A stretch of DNA of 64,000 nucleotides. Origin: Tretioscincus oriximinensis. Lineage: Eukaryota; Chordata; Lepidosauria; Squamata; Gymnophthalmidae. A model generated the notes under the pieces. It did not search any database, was not told where the DNA came from, and saw nothing but the letters and a program-made list of their open reading frames with translations. The DNA is taken from positions 867,320 to 931,319 of the forward strand of contig JAJVDF010000238.1 of the NCBI GenBank assembly GCA_022410635.1, given 5' to 3'. Every line of letters starts with the position of its first letter. Position 1 is the first letter of the stretch. Shown here in pieces: positions 11,526-22,373 of the stretch. Both the position numbers and the translations under genes were made by a program.

Positions 11526-12520
11526 GCTGCTTTTTAGAAGCACTAATCAAAATTATAAGGGGATATGGATTCCAGATTCCATGGCAATTACTGCCTGGCN
11601 CTGGCTTTAGAATGTTGGTAACATTATTCCAGCCTCTGAGATTCATCTAAATATTGTCCAGTGACAGAGCCTTTAGGGATTATTGTGACTGTGTGAAATA
11701 TATATAGAGAAATATTGAAATCTACATAAGAAATGTCTGGATGCATCTTCGGAAGAATTATGGGTCTTATCTAGCATCTGGACGTAATTACAGAATCTTC
11801 GGTCTTTCACAGCTACACTGGAAAATGGGGAGATGCTCCAATCTGAATGATAAAAATGCCTTTAGCATTGGAGGGAACAAAAAGGTTAAACCAAGGGCTC
11901 AAACATAGAACTGTGTTATTCAGGAAACCTTCTTAATAAATGAGCAAAGGATTCCTCTAGTGGCATGTTTCTGAAAAACATTTATTAAGTTAATTTGATT
12001 ACTATCACTTGCTTTGAGCCAAATAGCTGCATGGTAATTAAAGTGAATATATATTTAAACTACAGTCACGTTCTTGCCTGGGCAACCTTTTAACATTTTG
12101 CAGAGAAATGATGTAGGAAGAAATGAAGCAGGTAATGGGGAGATTTCACATTAAATTTCATTGCCAATTATTTTGATTGTCAAAGAGTATATTCCTTTCT
12201 TGGGAAACAATTTGTATAATATTGCATAGAACAAGAGGAGCATTATCAAGATAATATTCTGTTCAAATATCAAATAATGAAAGTTTATTCTAATCTGTAG
12301 CATTTTATGAACTGAATAAACTAACTCTCCATCAACAAGCAAAGCAGATTGCATATTATAACANCCAATATCCCAACTGAATTATGAGAGAAGTTTTATC
12401 ATTTGAAAGTTCCTTCTATTAAGAGTTTGTCACTTGGGATATAATTTGTAAAAATATATAACTGTAAATTCAGAAAGAAGAACAAACACGATTTAGAGGT
12501 GCACTAGATCTGCCTTTTTC
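11526..12520. other. AT-rich intron
   Basis: No gene. A phrase near 11735, GTCTGGATGCATCTTCGG, resembles the ends of the palindromic element at 59687-59833. The remainder has no repeat I recognise. Confidence 0.45.
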
Positions 12521-12597
12521 CACTGCTGTTCAGTCATGTCTCTTTGTGACCCCATGGACCACAGCATGCCAGCTCATTTTGTCCTCCACTATCTCCT
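12521..12597 (-). mobile_element. BovB LINE, 3' fragment (outer layer of nest)
   Basis: On the minus strand this encodes the end of a BovB (RTE clade) protein, with WHAVVHGVTKRHD, the counterpart of the usual AWRAAVHGVTKS end. The protein continues directly from the BovB part at 17258-17908 once the L1 between them is removed. The last 14 bp (12584-12597, CTCCACTATCTCCT) are the left copy of the L1 target duplication. Confidence 0.8.
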
Positions 12598-12831
12598 TTT
12601 CCCCCNAAAAATATTTTTAATTATTTTTGAAATAGAACTTGAATAAAGAAAAAGACGTATTCATTCATACATTAAACAAAGTAATATAGTCCATGAATCA
12701 TTAACAAAAAGTATTAACATAAAATGGAATACACCCCTCCCCCTCCCTCATGAGAAGTTACTTAGCCAGAAATTCATATTTAAGATCTGAGCACTTGTTT
12801 AATTACTTGTTTAAGNCATTCCAGAGTGATT
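12598..12831 (-). mobile_element. L1 LINE 3' UTR (middle layer of nest)
   Basis: AT-rich sequence with a pyrimidine block CCCCTCCCCCTCCCTC near 12735, comparable to CTCCCTCTCCTCCCCCC in the L1 3' end at about 47.7 kb. It lies between the left target duplication and the nested CR1. It is read as the 3' UTR of the L1 that resumes at 13789. Confidence 0.6.
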
Positions 12832-13788
12832 TATTGAAATTGGGTGAGTGGGCATCAAAGTGGCAAATGCACTTCAATTTAAGCAAGTGCAAAGTCATGC
12901 ACATTGGGGCAAAGAACCCCAACTACTCCTACCACCTGATGGGAACCAAGCTTTCTGTGACCGAGCAAGAAGAGGACCTTGGGGTGTTGGTGGACAATTC
13001 AATGAAAGGTCATCCCAGGGTGCAGCAGCAGCAAAACAGGCAAATTCCATGTTGGGGATAATTAGGAAAGGAATCGAAAACAATTCAGCAAATGTTGTTT
13101 TGCCTCTTTATAAATCAGTGGTGAGGCCACATTTGGAATATAGTGTTCAATTTTGGTCACCACATCTCAAGAGGGATACTGTAGAACTAGAGAAGGTGCA
13201 GAAAAGGGCAACAAAAATGTTCAAGGGTCTGGAGCACCTCCCTTATGAAGTCAGACTGCAATGTCTGGGCCTCTTCAGCCTTGAAAGGCGATGTTTGAGA
13301 GGTGATCTGATTGAAGTGTACAAAATCAAGCATGGGATGGACAGGGTGAATAGAGAAAAAATATTTTCTATATCACACAACACAAGGACCAGAGGGCACT
13401 CTCTAAAACTGTTGGGTAGAAAAGTGAGAACAGACAAAGGAAAGTATTTTATCACCCAGAGGGTCATNGGCCTGTGGAATTTACTTCCTGAAGAGGTAGT
13501 GGTAGCTAACAGCTTGGATAGTTTCAAGACAGGACTAGACAGGTTTATGGACACCAAGGGTATAAATGGATACTAAGATGGATGTCTGGATGTTTTCTCT
13601 GGGATGGAGCAACAGGCAGGACTCCTGAAATACCATTTGCAGGGAGTCATGAACAGGTGCATATTTTGCTTTCCTCTGTTCGGACTGCCCAGGTGCATCT
13701 GGTGGGCCTCTGTGTAAGACAGAATGCTGGACTTGATGGGCTGTGGCCTTATCCAGTATAGCTCTTCTTGTGTTCGTATATTCTTATG
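12832..13788 (+). mobile_element. CR1 LINE inserted in the L1 (inner layer of nest)
   Basis: Same CR1 subfamily as 273-1211. The RT C-terminal frame starts with LGEWASKWQMHFNLSKCKVM. A 1-base deletion near 13010 shifts frame, after which translation is open to a natural stop at 13574-13576, ending SFKTGLDRFMDTKGINGY. This is the longest CR1 reading frame in the window. The 3' end has degenerate TTCTTATG units at 13765-13788. L1 sequence flanks it on both sides in the opposite orientation, so it arrived after the L1. Confidence 0.92.
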
Positions 13789-16700
13789 TACTGTCATTAT
13801 TTCCGGAGGGGCCCACCAATTGGTCTGACTGTATACCAGTAATTTCTTCCAGTTTTCCATCCAATGATATCTCCAAGTTGTATTGTTTCCCATTTTTTCA
13901 TTCAAGTAATCTTCCATTAATTGGTCAGCTAGATAGCGCTGCCAGTTACCAAGGGTCCATTTACGGGAATCCTTCCACCCCCATGTTATTACTACCAAGG
14001 CTGCCATTGTTGTCTGTGCTGTTAGGTATCTATCCTCATGTAATACTCCTTGATGATTTTGGATAAATACCATTTCCTTTGTTCTGCTTATTGAATAGCC
14101 TAATATATTTTCCATAGATTGCCATATTGTATTCCAAAAATTAGTAACTACTGAGCATTCCCAGAATTGATGCAGGTATAGGCCCCTTGCCCCGCACCCA
14201 TGCCAGCAATGTGGTCGGAAATTCGGAATTATATAGGATAAGTGACATGGGGTTCTATACCATTGACTTAATGTTTTTAATAATAATTCCTTAATATGAG
14301 TATTCTTGATCTTTTCTATATTTTCCCATAATCCCTGCATTTCTAATACATCAACCAAAAGCTCCATGGACCATAATTCTGTCCATAATTGTATATTATT
14401 ATAGTGATATCCCATGAGAAACTTGTAAATATTTCCCCCTAATCCTTTTATCTCTTTAATACTCTTGAGAAATATATCCTCAAGGGGGATGTTAGGTGTT
14501 GTTATAGATTGTCTGTAATTATTGAAATGCACTATATGTAGTGCTTGATTTATAGTTAGCCATCTTTCTTGATCCAAAATTTGGGTAAGATAGTTAAATT
14601 GTAATAGATTTCCCTCAGAAGAAAAAAAATCTTTGAGAATTCTTATATTGTTCTCTGCTTAAGATCATTGGAGGAGAAGACAGTTTCCTCTTTATTAATA
14701 TGTCTTATTGTCATTATTTTAGATATTTGCGGCATTAATCGAGGCTGCCATTTTTTCCAAACCATCCAGATTGATTTTACTGGTGGCATGAGGTTTTTTA
14801 TGTCTGTTCGCCTGAGCCTAATAGTTAATAGAGATCGAGTATTAACTCCATTAATACTTCTAGCAATCCTTATCCACTTTACCTCTGAAAATTCAATTTG
14901 GAAAAGGTTTTTGATTTGGAATGCCTCATAATATACCTCGATTCCAGCCTCCTTTGCCTATTTCTGCATGCATCTTACTTTTGGCTAGTCTTGGCTTTTT
15001 ATCGTTACAGATCCAAAGCCTCAGATGTTTATCTCACCCTTGTAAGATTCTCCTGGGGACTTCTTCCAGCAGCGTTTGCATGGGATATAATATTTTTGGA
15101 AGTAGCATCATTTTAACGCTCAAATTATCTTCAAGAACCCTAATTTCTTATTCTTCCACACATCCATTGTTTTGGCTATGTTCTTCCATATTTGATTATA
15201 GTTGGATTTCATTTTCTTAACATTACTGGTGATGACTATTCCTGAATATTTCAATTTTGGGGGGCCAGCCTTTAGTCCGGTTCTTTGTTGGATTTCCAGT
15301 TGTGTTCGCCTGGATATATTTTTATATAGAATCTCTGATTTATGAACATTGACCTTTAGCCCAGAGTTATTCCCAAAAGTCTCCATAATATCAACTATTT
15401 CTTGGACCATTCTCTGCGGCTGCTCTTTTAAATTATAGCATCATACGCAAATAGATTTAATTTTGTTTGTACTCCTCTTATCTTGTACTTCTCTTATCTT
15501 GTATCCAGGAAAATTTGCCTCATGTATTTTGTTTGCCAAAGGTTCAACTGCTATTAAGAATAGCAGGGAAGACAATGGACAGCCTTGGCACGTGCCATTC
15601 CAAATTCTAATTGGCACTGTAAGTTCTTCATTTATTCTAATTCAGACCCAATTTTTATTGTATATTTCTTTAATTGTTCTAGAAAATCTGTCACCTAAGT
15701 TACATCTTTGAAGCAGTTCAAATAAATATTGATGATTAACTGAGTTGAACGCCTTGTATATATCCAGTTTTAACATAACCATCAGCTTTTTATACTTGCC
15801 TGCATGATATAAAATATTAGAAACTAAGTTTACGGGATCACCGATATGTTTGCCCTTAAGAAATCCATATTGGTCTTCTCGTATTAATGACGGTATATAG
15901 GCCTCAAGGCATTTTGTGGGTATCCTCATAAATAACTTGTAGTCCTCGTTGGACAGCGAGATGGGCCTATAGGACTCAGGTTCGATTTCATCTCTACCTT
16001 TTTAAAAAGAAAACCACTGTTTCTGCTTCCTTCCACGATAAGGGTATTTTCTCCTCCATATGGACTTCAGTGAATATGGCCAATAATCGATTTTTAATTT
16101 TATCTTCAAAAGTCCTGTAAAAAATGGCCATAAAGTCATCTGGACCTGGTGCTTTATGTTTTTTAATCTTCTTGAAGTATCTATCTATCTCCTGGATAGA
16201 ATAGACTATTAAGCATGTCCTTTTGTTGTTCTGATAATCTGTTGTCCATGGATATTTCTTCTCTTAGTCATTTTTTTTCTCCATATAGCTTAGTGTAAAA
16301 TTGCTCAAATACTGTCTTAATTTGGTCACCCTGTACTACGTTTCCTGTTTGATTTTGTAATACTTTAATTTGATCCAATATTTCCTTCACTTTCTGATTT
16401 TCCTGTCTCTTTGATGCTATACATAGGCCGCGTATGTAGGCTTTAGCTGTACCCCACAAAACACTTTTCTCCATCCCGTAAGTGTCATTAATTCGAAAAA
16501 AAATCTTCAATTTGATTAGAGATTCTTTGTTTGTGATCGGGATGATACAAATAACTGGATCAAAGGTCCATTTATGGCTGGGAGTAGGTTCTTCCAACTT
16601 TAAATGACCTATCACCGTTGCATGGTCTGAAAGCCATCTGGGATCAATATCAACAATACCAACCNTACTTCTATTGTATTTACCAATCAAAATGAAATCT

Positions 16701-17257
16701 ATACGTTTATAGCATTGATGTCGAGCTGCATAGTAGGTTGCAGGGCGGGTCACGAACTTGTGTTCTTTCATAAATGTCTATCAAATTCATAGTTTCTAAT
16801 TCTTGGGGACTGAAACTATTCCTGTCCTATTTCAATACTGAGGTCTGTCCCTACTATGATATTGCCTTTGGCGAACCTCTTCAGTTTCTTTAAAGTTCTC
16901 CTTATAAATCATTTCTGTCCTGTATTGGGGCTGTAAATAGCAGCAAGGGTAACTATTGATTTATTAATCTTTCCTTACACAAATAAAAATCTGCCCTCTT
17001 GATCTTTTTTCTCTTCTAATAATTCAAATGGTATATCATTTCTTATAGCTATAGCTACCCCAAGAGACTTGTTCGTTCCTCTAGACTCAAATTTTATCCC
17101 AGTTATGGAAATTGAAGAGTAAATTTGTATAATTCTTCCCTTTGTGACTTTCCTGAAAAAAGGCCAAATTTCAGCCCTTATGTTTTAGAAGCTTTTGAAA
17201 TCTGAATCTCTTTAACAGGGCTCCCAGACAATTTAAATTTAATGAAATACATTTTAA
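13789..17257 (-). mobile_element. L1 LINE ORF2, nearly full length, decayed
   Basis: Minus-strand L1 ORF2. From its start near 17257: an endonuclease N-terminus (CISLNLN, then LLKHKG and AFFQES), SLGVAIAIRNDIPFELL, and IYSPNTGQ. Next comes an altered GTDLS where L1 usually has GGDFN, then RIDFILIGKY and WLSDHATV. The RT has YRPISL, FLKGKHIGDPVN, LKLDIYKAFNSVNHQYLF and TCQGCPLSF. The catalytic FADD is FAYD at 15437-15451. The C-terminal cysteine-histidine motif CWHGCGARGLYLHQFWEC lies at about 14157-14212. Stops at several places show decay. ORF1 is absent. A target duplication of the host BovB sits at 12584-12597 and 17258-17271. Confidence 0.92.
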
Positions 17258-17908
17258 CTCCACTATTTCCTGAAGCCTGGTCAAACCTAAGTTGGCTGCC
17301 TCTATGACGCTAACCTACTATCTCCTGTTTGGTTGCCTCCTTCTCCTTTTGCTTTCAATCTTTCTCAGCATCAGGGACTTTTCCAGTGAGTTTGTCTTCT
17401 CATCATGTGGNCAAAGTATTTGAGCTTCAGCTTCACTATTTGTCTTTCTAGTGAGCAGTCAGGGTTGATTTCCTTTTGGTTTAAGTAACATTTAAGAAGC
17501 TTCTCCAGCACCATAATTCAAAAGCATCCATTCTTCAATGCTCAGCCTTCCTTATGGTCCAACTCTCGCAGCCATACTGGAAAAAACCCATAGCTTTAAC
17601 AATGTAGATCTTTGTGAACAAAGTGATGACTCTGCTTTTAATATACTCTCTAGGCTTATTATAGCTTTCCTTCCAAGCACTTATCATCTTTTAATTTCAT
17701 GACTGACGTCACCATCTGCAGTGATCTTTGACTCCCCTTTATATCCCATCTGCATATCTGAGGTTACTGATATTTTCCTCAGCAATTACAATTCCAGCTT
17801 TTGATTCACCCACCATAGCATTTTGCATGATATACTTGGCGTACAAGTTAAATAAACTGTGTGTTAGAATACAAAACCTGGTCGAACTCCTTTCAGTTTT
17901 TCTATTGG
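17258..17908 (-). mobile_element. BovB (RTE) LINE RT, 5'-truncated (outer layer of nest)
   Basis: Minus-strand BovB reverse transcriptase. It reads LFNLYAKYIMQNAMVGESKA then GIVIAEENISNLRYADGI. The usual YADD is YADG at 17745-17756. About 60 residues expected after this motif are missing, and homology resumes with LQMVTSVMKLKDD (the usual ITADGDCSHEIKRR region). It continues to KLKLKYF and a decayed HMMRR region, then LGLTRLQEIVE at the L1 junction. The 5' end is a 13-base G run near 17907. BovB is known for transfer between squamates and mammals; this copy alone says nothing on direction. Confidence 0.88.
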
Positions 17909-18744
17909 GGGGGGGGGGGGAGTGCCAAAAAGAGGCAAGATTATTTTTATATGTGTTACACAAACAATGTAATGCAAGCACTTTGTGTAATTTACATACA
18001 TGCAGTATTTATTACGATTTAGTAACTATTATAGTCATAACAAGTTCTATTTTATTAATGTTTTGTCCTTCATTGCTTAATTTTTTGTGGTTTCAGAATA
18101 AGATAAAGCATTCAAAATGAAATATAAAATATACATGGTAAAAATCCCAACACTGCCTCAAAGCAGAAAAGGGAAAACTTTATCCTCAACCACAGTTAGA
18201 GCAAAAAGATCCAAATCAAGAACTAACCACAACGATAGAGAAATAAACAAGAAAATGGAAAAGTAGGATGCCTTAGATCAGACANCCTCATTTAATTCTT
18301 CTTCTTTTGATATTTTATATGTTGGTGCAAGCACAGGTTCAGTCGCGTGTGTAGCTTATGTTTGGCTTACACAGATCACCAGCTGAACTGTTTGGAAAGA
18401 GACTTCTGTAGATCTTTGCGGATGTATCCAAGAAATTTCATACAAGTCATAGAAAACTCTATTTGGGGAGGATTGTTGCTTCTGATGTAAGAGACCAGTA
18501 TCTTGGCTTGCCAGTTAGGAGTTATACTTTAAAGCCTGCTTTCTTATTTGAGTGAAGGATTGGATATTGGAAATGATCATAATTAATTCCCATCCCGTCA
18601 ATTATCGCTTAAACCAATCAGCAATGAAAGGACAGCAACTCCCACTCACCTGCACAGCTAATTGATCAACTGACCATGGGAAGAGCTGCATACTTTGGCT
18701 CTTTGGCTGAGAAAACTGACCTTCCCTACTTTTAGACGTGGCTG
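17909..18744. other. Intron, nothing recognised
   Basis: AT-rich with no repeat signature and no convincing frame. Confidence 0.45.
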
Positions 18745-18798
18745 ATTTTTTAATATGTTAATATGTTTTAATGTTATTGTAAACCGCCCGGAGACCTG
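18745..18798 (+). mobile_element. L2-like 3' tail fragment
   Basis: The text TTATTGTAAACCGCCCGGAG followed by ACCTG resembles the end of L2-type elements here (GCCGCCCTGAGACC). It abuts the purine tract of the next SINE. Confidence 0.5.
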
Positions 18799-18896
18799 AA
18801 AGAAGAGGAGGAGGAGGAGGAGNAGGTGAAGAAGGAAGAGCAGAAGGAGCAGGAAGAGGAAGAGAGGGAGGAGGAGGAGGAGAAGAAGAAGGAGAA
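18799..18896. repeat. Purine-rich (GGA/GAA)n tract
   Basis: About 98 bp of almost pure purine, alternating GGA and GAA. It is the expanded reverse complement of the (TTC)n tail of the minus-strand SINE that follows. Short frames across it encode only E/K or L runs and are not genes. Confidence 0.9.
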
Positions 18897-19190
18897 CTGG
18901 GTTCTTATACCCCACTTTTCTCACCTTTCAAAGGGACTCAAAGCAGCTTACAAGGGTATTTTTTGCCTAATGTTTTACATTCTACTTTCCCCACCAGGCT
19001 ATGGTGGTTCCCATTGATCTGGTTGCAGTCAGTTGCAATTTCTTGCAATTTTTGCTTTTGAATAGCTGGNTTACCTATAGGTAGTGGCTAGTAGAAGGTG
19101 CTCACCCTCCCCACGTCTGACATAAGGCTTTGAAATCTGATCTCCCAGATGAGAGACCGTCTCCTTAGTAACTGAGCCATTCGTGCCTGC
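18897..19190 (-). mobile_element. tRNA-derived SINE with (TTC)n tail
   Basis: Minus-strand copy of the SINE family also found at 27185, 27495, 28208 and 48453. The head in minus orientation reads GCAGGCACGAATGGCTCAGT with a pol III A-box-like segment. A B-box-like GATTTCAAAGCC follows. The body has the shared GCAACTGACTGCAA-like stretch and TTTGAGTCCCTTTGAAAGG, and it ends GTATAAGAACCCAGTTC before the tail. Confidence 0.85.
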
Positions 19191-19204
19191 TATAGAGTGG
19201 TGTA

Positions 19205-19287
19205 AAAGCAGGGCGGTATAAAAATGTAAATAAATACATTTACTGGACTTTTTATTAGACTAACATGGCTATTTCTTTGAAATTTTA
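19205..19287 (+). mobile_element. L2/SINE tail joined to a Penelope tail
   Basis: At 19205-19240 the text GCAGGGCGGTATAAAAATGT with AAATAAAT is an L2/SINE end. At 19243-19287 TTTTTATTAGACTAACATGG is the end of a Penelope-like element. Both are remnants without body. Confidence 0.6.
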
Positions 19288-19367
19288 TATGCTAGTTAAG
19301 AATTAATCTTGTCTCTTAGAGTTTCTCATGTAGGATGTTATGGTTCTTCCCACCCACCCCAACAANT

Positions 19368-19472
19368 GCTTGTGAGTGCCCAGGTGCAATTGGTGAACAA
19401 CTGTGTGAGACGGAATGCTGGACTGGATGGGCTGCGACCCAATCCAGCAGGGCTCCCATTATAATCTTATGC
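19368..19472 (+). mobile_element. CR1 3' end fragment
   Basis: CCCAGGTGCAATTGGTGAAC followed by GAATGCTGGACTGGATGGGC matches the CR1 terminal 100 bp. The tail octamers are degraded. Confidence 0.75.
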
Positions 19473-20612
19473 CTTGAATGTGGATGGTTCTTACCCCTCA
19501 ATGTGGATGGTTCTTTCCTTGTTCTTATTTTAATAATATTACATAATTTATGGTTTTAGCTATTTTTAATTATATTTGTGAACTGCTTATAATCATCATC
19601 ATCATCATCATCATTGAAAGATTATCCACTTCTACACAGATCTAATCTGAATCATTTCCCCGATATCTACAGGAATTTCTCCACGGTAAGAATCTCCCAT
19701 CTTATGATAAGGGCTGAAAAAAAGCCAGCTGGCAGAATCTGCTTTTCAGATTAGAGAGAAAAAGCTGCTTAACCCATTAGCCAGTGTTCCATAAATCACA
19801 ACAGATGGAAAAGGTGACCAGTTTCCCTTCTTGCTGCCTTACCATCAGGGCACAGTAATCTTGGCTACAGAACTCTGACAGTTAAACATGACACTTCTGA
19901 CCTTCATATTTTGCAACAGAAATGAGATTTTCCTAGCTCAGTGTCAATTGTCAGTCAGAAAGTACTAAACATCACAGCAACAAAACGTCAGGGGAGAAGG
20001 TGTCATGCCAGAATATTGAAGTTGAATCCGATTTCATCAACTAATATGGATCCCAACAAAATCATTTCTGTTATCTCTTAATGAGAAAATTTGCGCTGAT
20101 GGAGGTTTGCGTATGTTTCTTTGAAATTGTTTGCACAGCTCAGTAAAACCTAAAGAAGTTATTTGTCATTTAGTTAACCNGCTAAATTTTTAGAATAGCA
20201 CACTGTTTTCCTTTATCTTTAGTTTTCTTTATGTCCTCTTTTCGAATAAAATTTCACATTTGCAGATCATATATACCGAAACCTTACTGTGTTGGCAGAA
20301 CTTAATACTACACCACAGAGAACAACAGATTTTCAGTTCAATCACACACACCCTTTTTCCCCACTTCCCACAATGCTAGTTCCAGGGCTCACACATTACA
20401 ACTCTTGCTCCGTTAGTGCAAAGATGGATATCAACGAAGTAATGTAGGATCCTATTCTTTGTATATATATTTTTAGATTAAAGGTCAATTTGCAATTTTC
20501 ATTTGCTGGCTCCTGGTATTTGCTAGGATTTTGAAAGAAACACATACAGGATACTTGTGACTATACACATTCACAAAGCAAAATAATAATAAAAACAAGG
20601 CTACTTTCTTAC
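19473..20612. other. Intron next to the DCLK1 exon
   Basis: Contains a (CAT)n run at about 19590-19613. No repeat family was recognised in the 900 bp before the exon. The intron side of the donor site reads GTAAGAAAG on the minus strand. Confidence 0.5.
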
Positions 20613-20712
20613 CACTTTCATCTAGCAAGAAGTCATCCTGGTAACGAAACTTTTCGGGTCCACAAGCAATGAATATGTCATCCTCACCAAAAAAGTCCTG
20701 AAGGCACATGAC
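20613..20712 (-). CDS. DCLK1: DCLK1 internal exon, end of second doublecortin domain
   Basis: A 100-bp exon encoding 33 residues and the first base of the next codon. On the minus strand the acceptor is a pyrimidine-rich stretch ending TTCTTATTGCAG and the donor is GTG|GTAAGAAAG. The peptide contains [20 protein letters not shown] and [13 protein letters not shown], the C-terminal part of the second doublecortin domain. DCLK1 binds microtubules through two such domains and carries a C-terminal serine/threonine kinase. [11 protein letters not shown] fits DCLK1 as I recall it. DCX and DCLK2 have an extra alanine (RYAQDDF) and other residues after it. The split codon begins with G, matching a following glutamate (DES-E-CRV). 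One residue (GEDD, versus GDDD in my recollection of mammals) differs conservatively. The exon is intact, with no stop or N. Flanking exons were not seen. Confidence 0.92.
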
Positions 20713-21436
20713 CTGCAATAAGAAGGAAACTCAAATCAAATACAAATAGGTATCCTTGGCCTAAACATTTTCAGAGATATTTTTTTACTTGAAAAACTAT
20801 TAGGAAGACTTGTACAACAGATATTTTCTAATGGCAGGAGTGCAAACTGCAGTAAAATAAAATTTATATTCTTGCTGCTTTTAGTTTTTGATGAAATTTG
20901 GGGCCTTCTTGTAGTTCTTCTTCTCTCAAAGAGCAAGGACATGCATGAGATTGGTGATACCTGCATGATATGCAGCTAAATGGAAGTTGCAGGACCTTAA
21001 CTAAGCAGTTATATTAAATCTANAAAGAAAAATCAATGAATTTGAATGAAAAACACAGAACTGAATTGGCAGATTTTCAACAAATGTGGATGGTATTTTT
21101 CTTATGAATTCACTCATGTGGAATTGAGATGAAATCAACCTCAAGCAGCTGATCCAGTTACAAGCAGTGTGGACTGATAGAAATAACAGCATAAGCCTTT
21201 CATCGGTCCATAAAGGGAGCAGTATGGATGCAGCTAATTTTGTCATTTTAATGTTCTGATTCACCTATAACTTCTTTCTGAAGGACAATACATGAATTCA
21301 TAAATTTACTGTAAATCAATTTTAAAATTTGCTTTTTGTTGACTAACATATTATAAATTTCAGGACGCTGTCAAAAAAATCCACAAGATTAGCAACTGCA
21401 CAGTATAACTTTGTGGTTTATCATTCTATCACAAAC
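20713..21436. other. Intron 5' of exon, nothing recognised
   Basis: No repeat family or coding sequence seen apart from the splice acceptor at its left edge. Confidence 0.45.
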
Positions 21437-22373
21437 CATCATATAGTATTTTTAGAGAAATAGTGGTCTTAGTCCAGTAGAAAGTCCAGCAAAGGGGCTA
21501 GAAGCACTTGGAGACTAAGGAGAAAAGTGGGTGGCATAAGCTTTCGTAGACACGTCTACTTCTTCAGCTGCTTAGGGACTAAAGTCAGGGTCAGGTATTT
21601 ATAGAAAACTGTGTATAGGAGATGACAAAGCATATGCAAATGTGATGTTTGCCCAATGTTGAGTGTTGAGGGGCATTGTTGGCAGAAAATGGAATACACC
21701 ACATTAGAAGACAAGCATGTAAAATATTAGAGGCTTTTTTACATGCTCGTCTTCTAATGTGGTGTATTCCATTTTCTGCCAACAATGCCCCTCAACACTT
21801 TACATCGGGCAAACAGGACAATCCTTTCGCCAGAGAATAAATGGACACAAATCAAATATTCGAAATGGCAACACACAGAAGCCAGTTGCTGAACACTTCA
21901 ATCTTCCATGACATTCTATCTCAGACCTCAGGACTGCAGTCCTTGAACAAAGAAACTATAAAGGAAGAGTTGAAAGAGAAGCAGCAGAACTTGAATACAT
22001 TCATAAGTTCCAGGCCATCAACAAAGGACTTAACAAAGATAATGGTTTCCTGGCCAATTATACATTTGTATGACACCCGTTAAGTATTTGATTGATTTAC
22101 TATCAAACATTGCCTCTTGTTGCCCCTGGGACTTTTTCACATGAGAGGATTAGTTTCTGCTATTTACCTGTTTTTCTAACCTGAAGTTCATACCCCATCA
22201 CATTTGCATATGCTTTGTCATCTCCCATATACAGTTTCCTATAAATACCTGACCCTGACATTAGTCCCTCAGCATCTGAAGAAGTAGACGTGTCTATGAA
22301 AGTTTATGCCACCCATTTTTCTCCTGTTAGTTTCAAAATGCTACTAGGCCCTTTGCTGGACATCATATAGTAT
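21437..22373. mobile_element. Inverted Penelope-like insertion with 13-bp target duplication
   Basis: Two Penelope-like copies in opposite orientation lie between perfect direct repeats CATCATATAGTAT (21437-21449 and 22361-22373). The left arm (21450-21722) is minus-strand: 3' tail, then a jump to part of the GIY-YIG region. The right arm (about 21735-22360) is plus-strand, with GIY-YIG coding sequence and 3' tail. The heads meet at about 21723-21734, forming a palindrome of about 70 bp per side. In the right arm the nuclease end is almost open: GNTQKPVAEHFNL, HSISDLRTAVLEQRNYKG, AAELEYIHKF and GFLANYTFV, stopping at 22071. Inverted partial copies are known for Penelope-like elements; the exact flanks make this one insertion event. 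Confidence 0.9.

Larger units (their letters stand above)
1..20612 (-). other. DCLK1: DCLK1 intron downstream of the exon (partial)
   Basis: The exon at 20613-20712 reads on the minus strand, so lower coordinates are its 3' intron. The donor GTAAG reads on the minus strand from 20612 to 20608. No later DCLK1 exon was recognised down to position 1, so the intron exceeds 20.6 kb here. It is filled mostly by transposon remains listed separately. That it is intronic is inferred from the exon. Confidence 0.75.

Noticed and set aside
12848..13576. 242-codon frame as a host gene
   Set aside because: Its residues are CR1 reverse transcriptase C-terminus, and its first part is in the wrong frame relative to the family.
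13573..14577. Longest minus-strand frame (334 codons) as a host gene
   Set aside because: It carries the L1 C-terminal CWHGCG motif and belongs to the LINE; its last part runs backwards through the nested CR1.
18658..18924. Leucine-rich frame as a membrane protein
   Set aside because: It is the purine tract of a SINE tail read on the opposite strand.
20736..21264. Further DCLK1 exons on the minus strand next to the known exon
   Set aside because: The frames there show no doublecortin-domain residues and lack matching splice sites.
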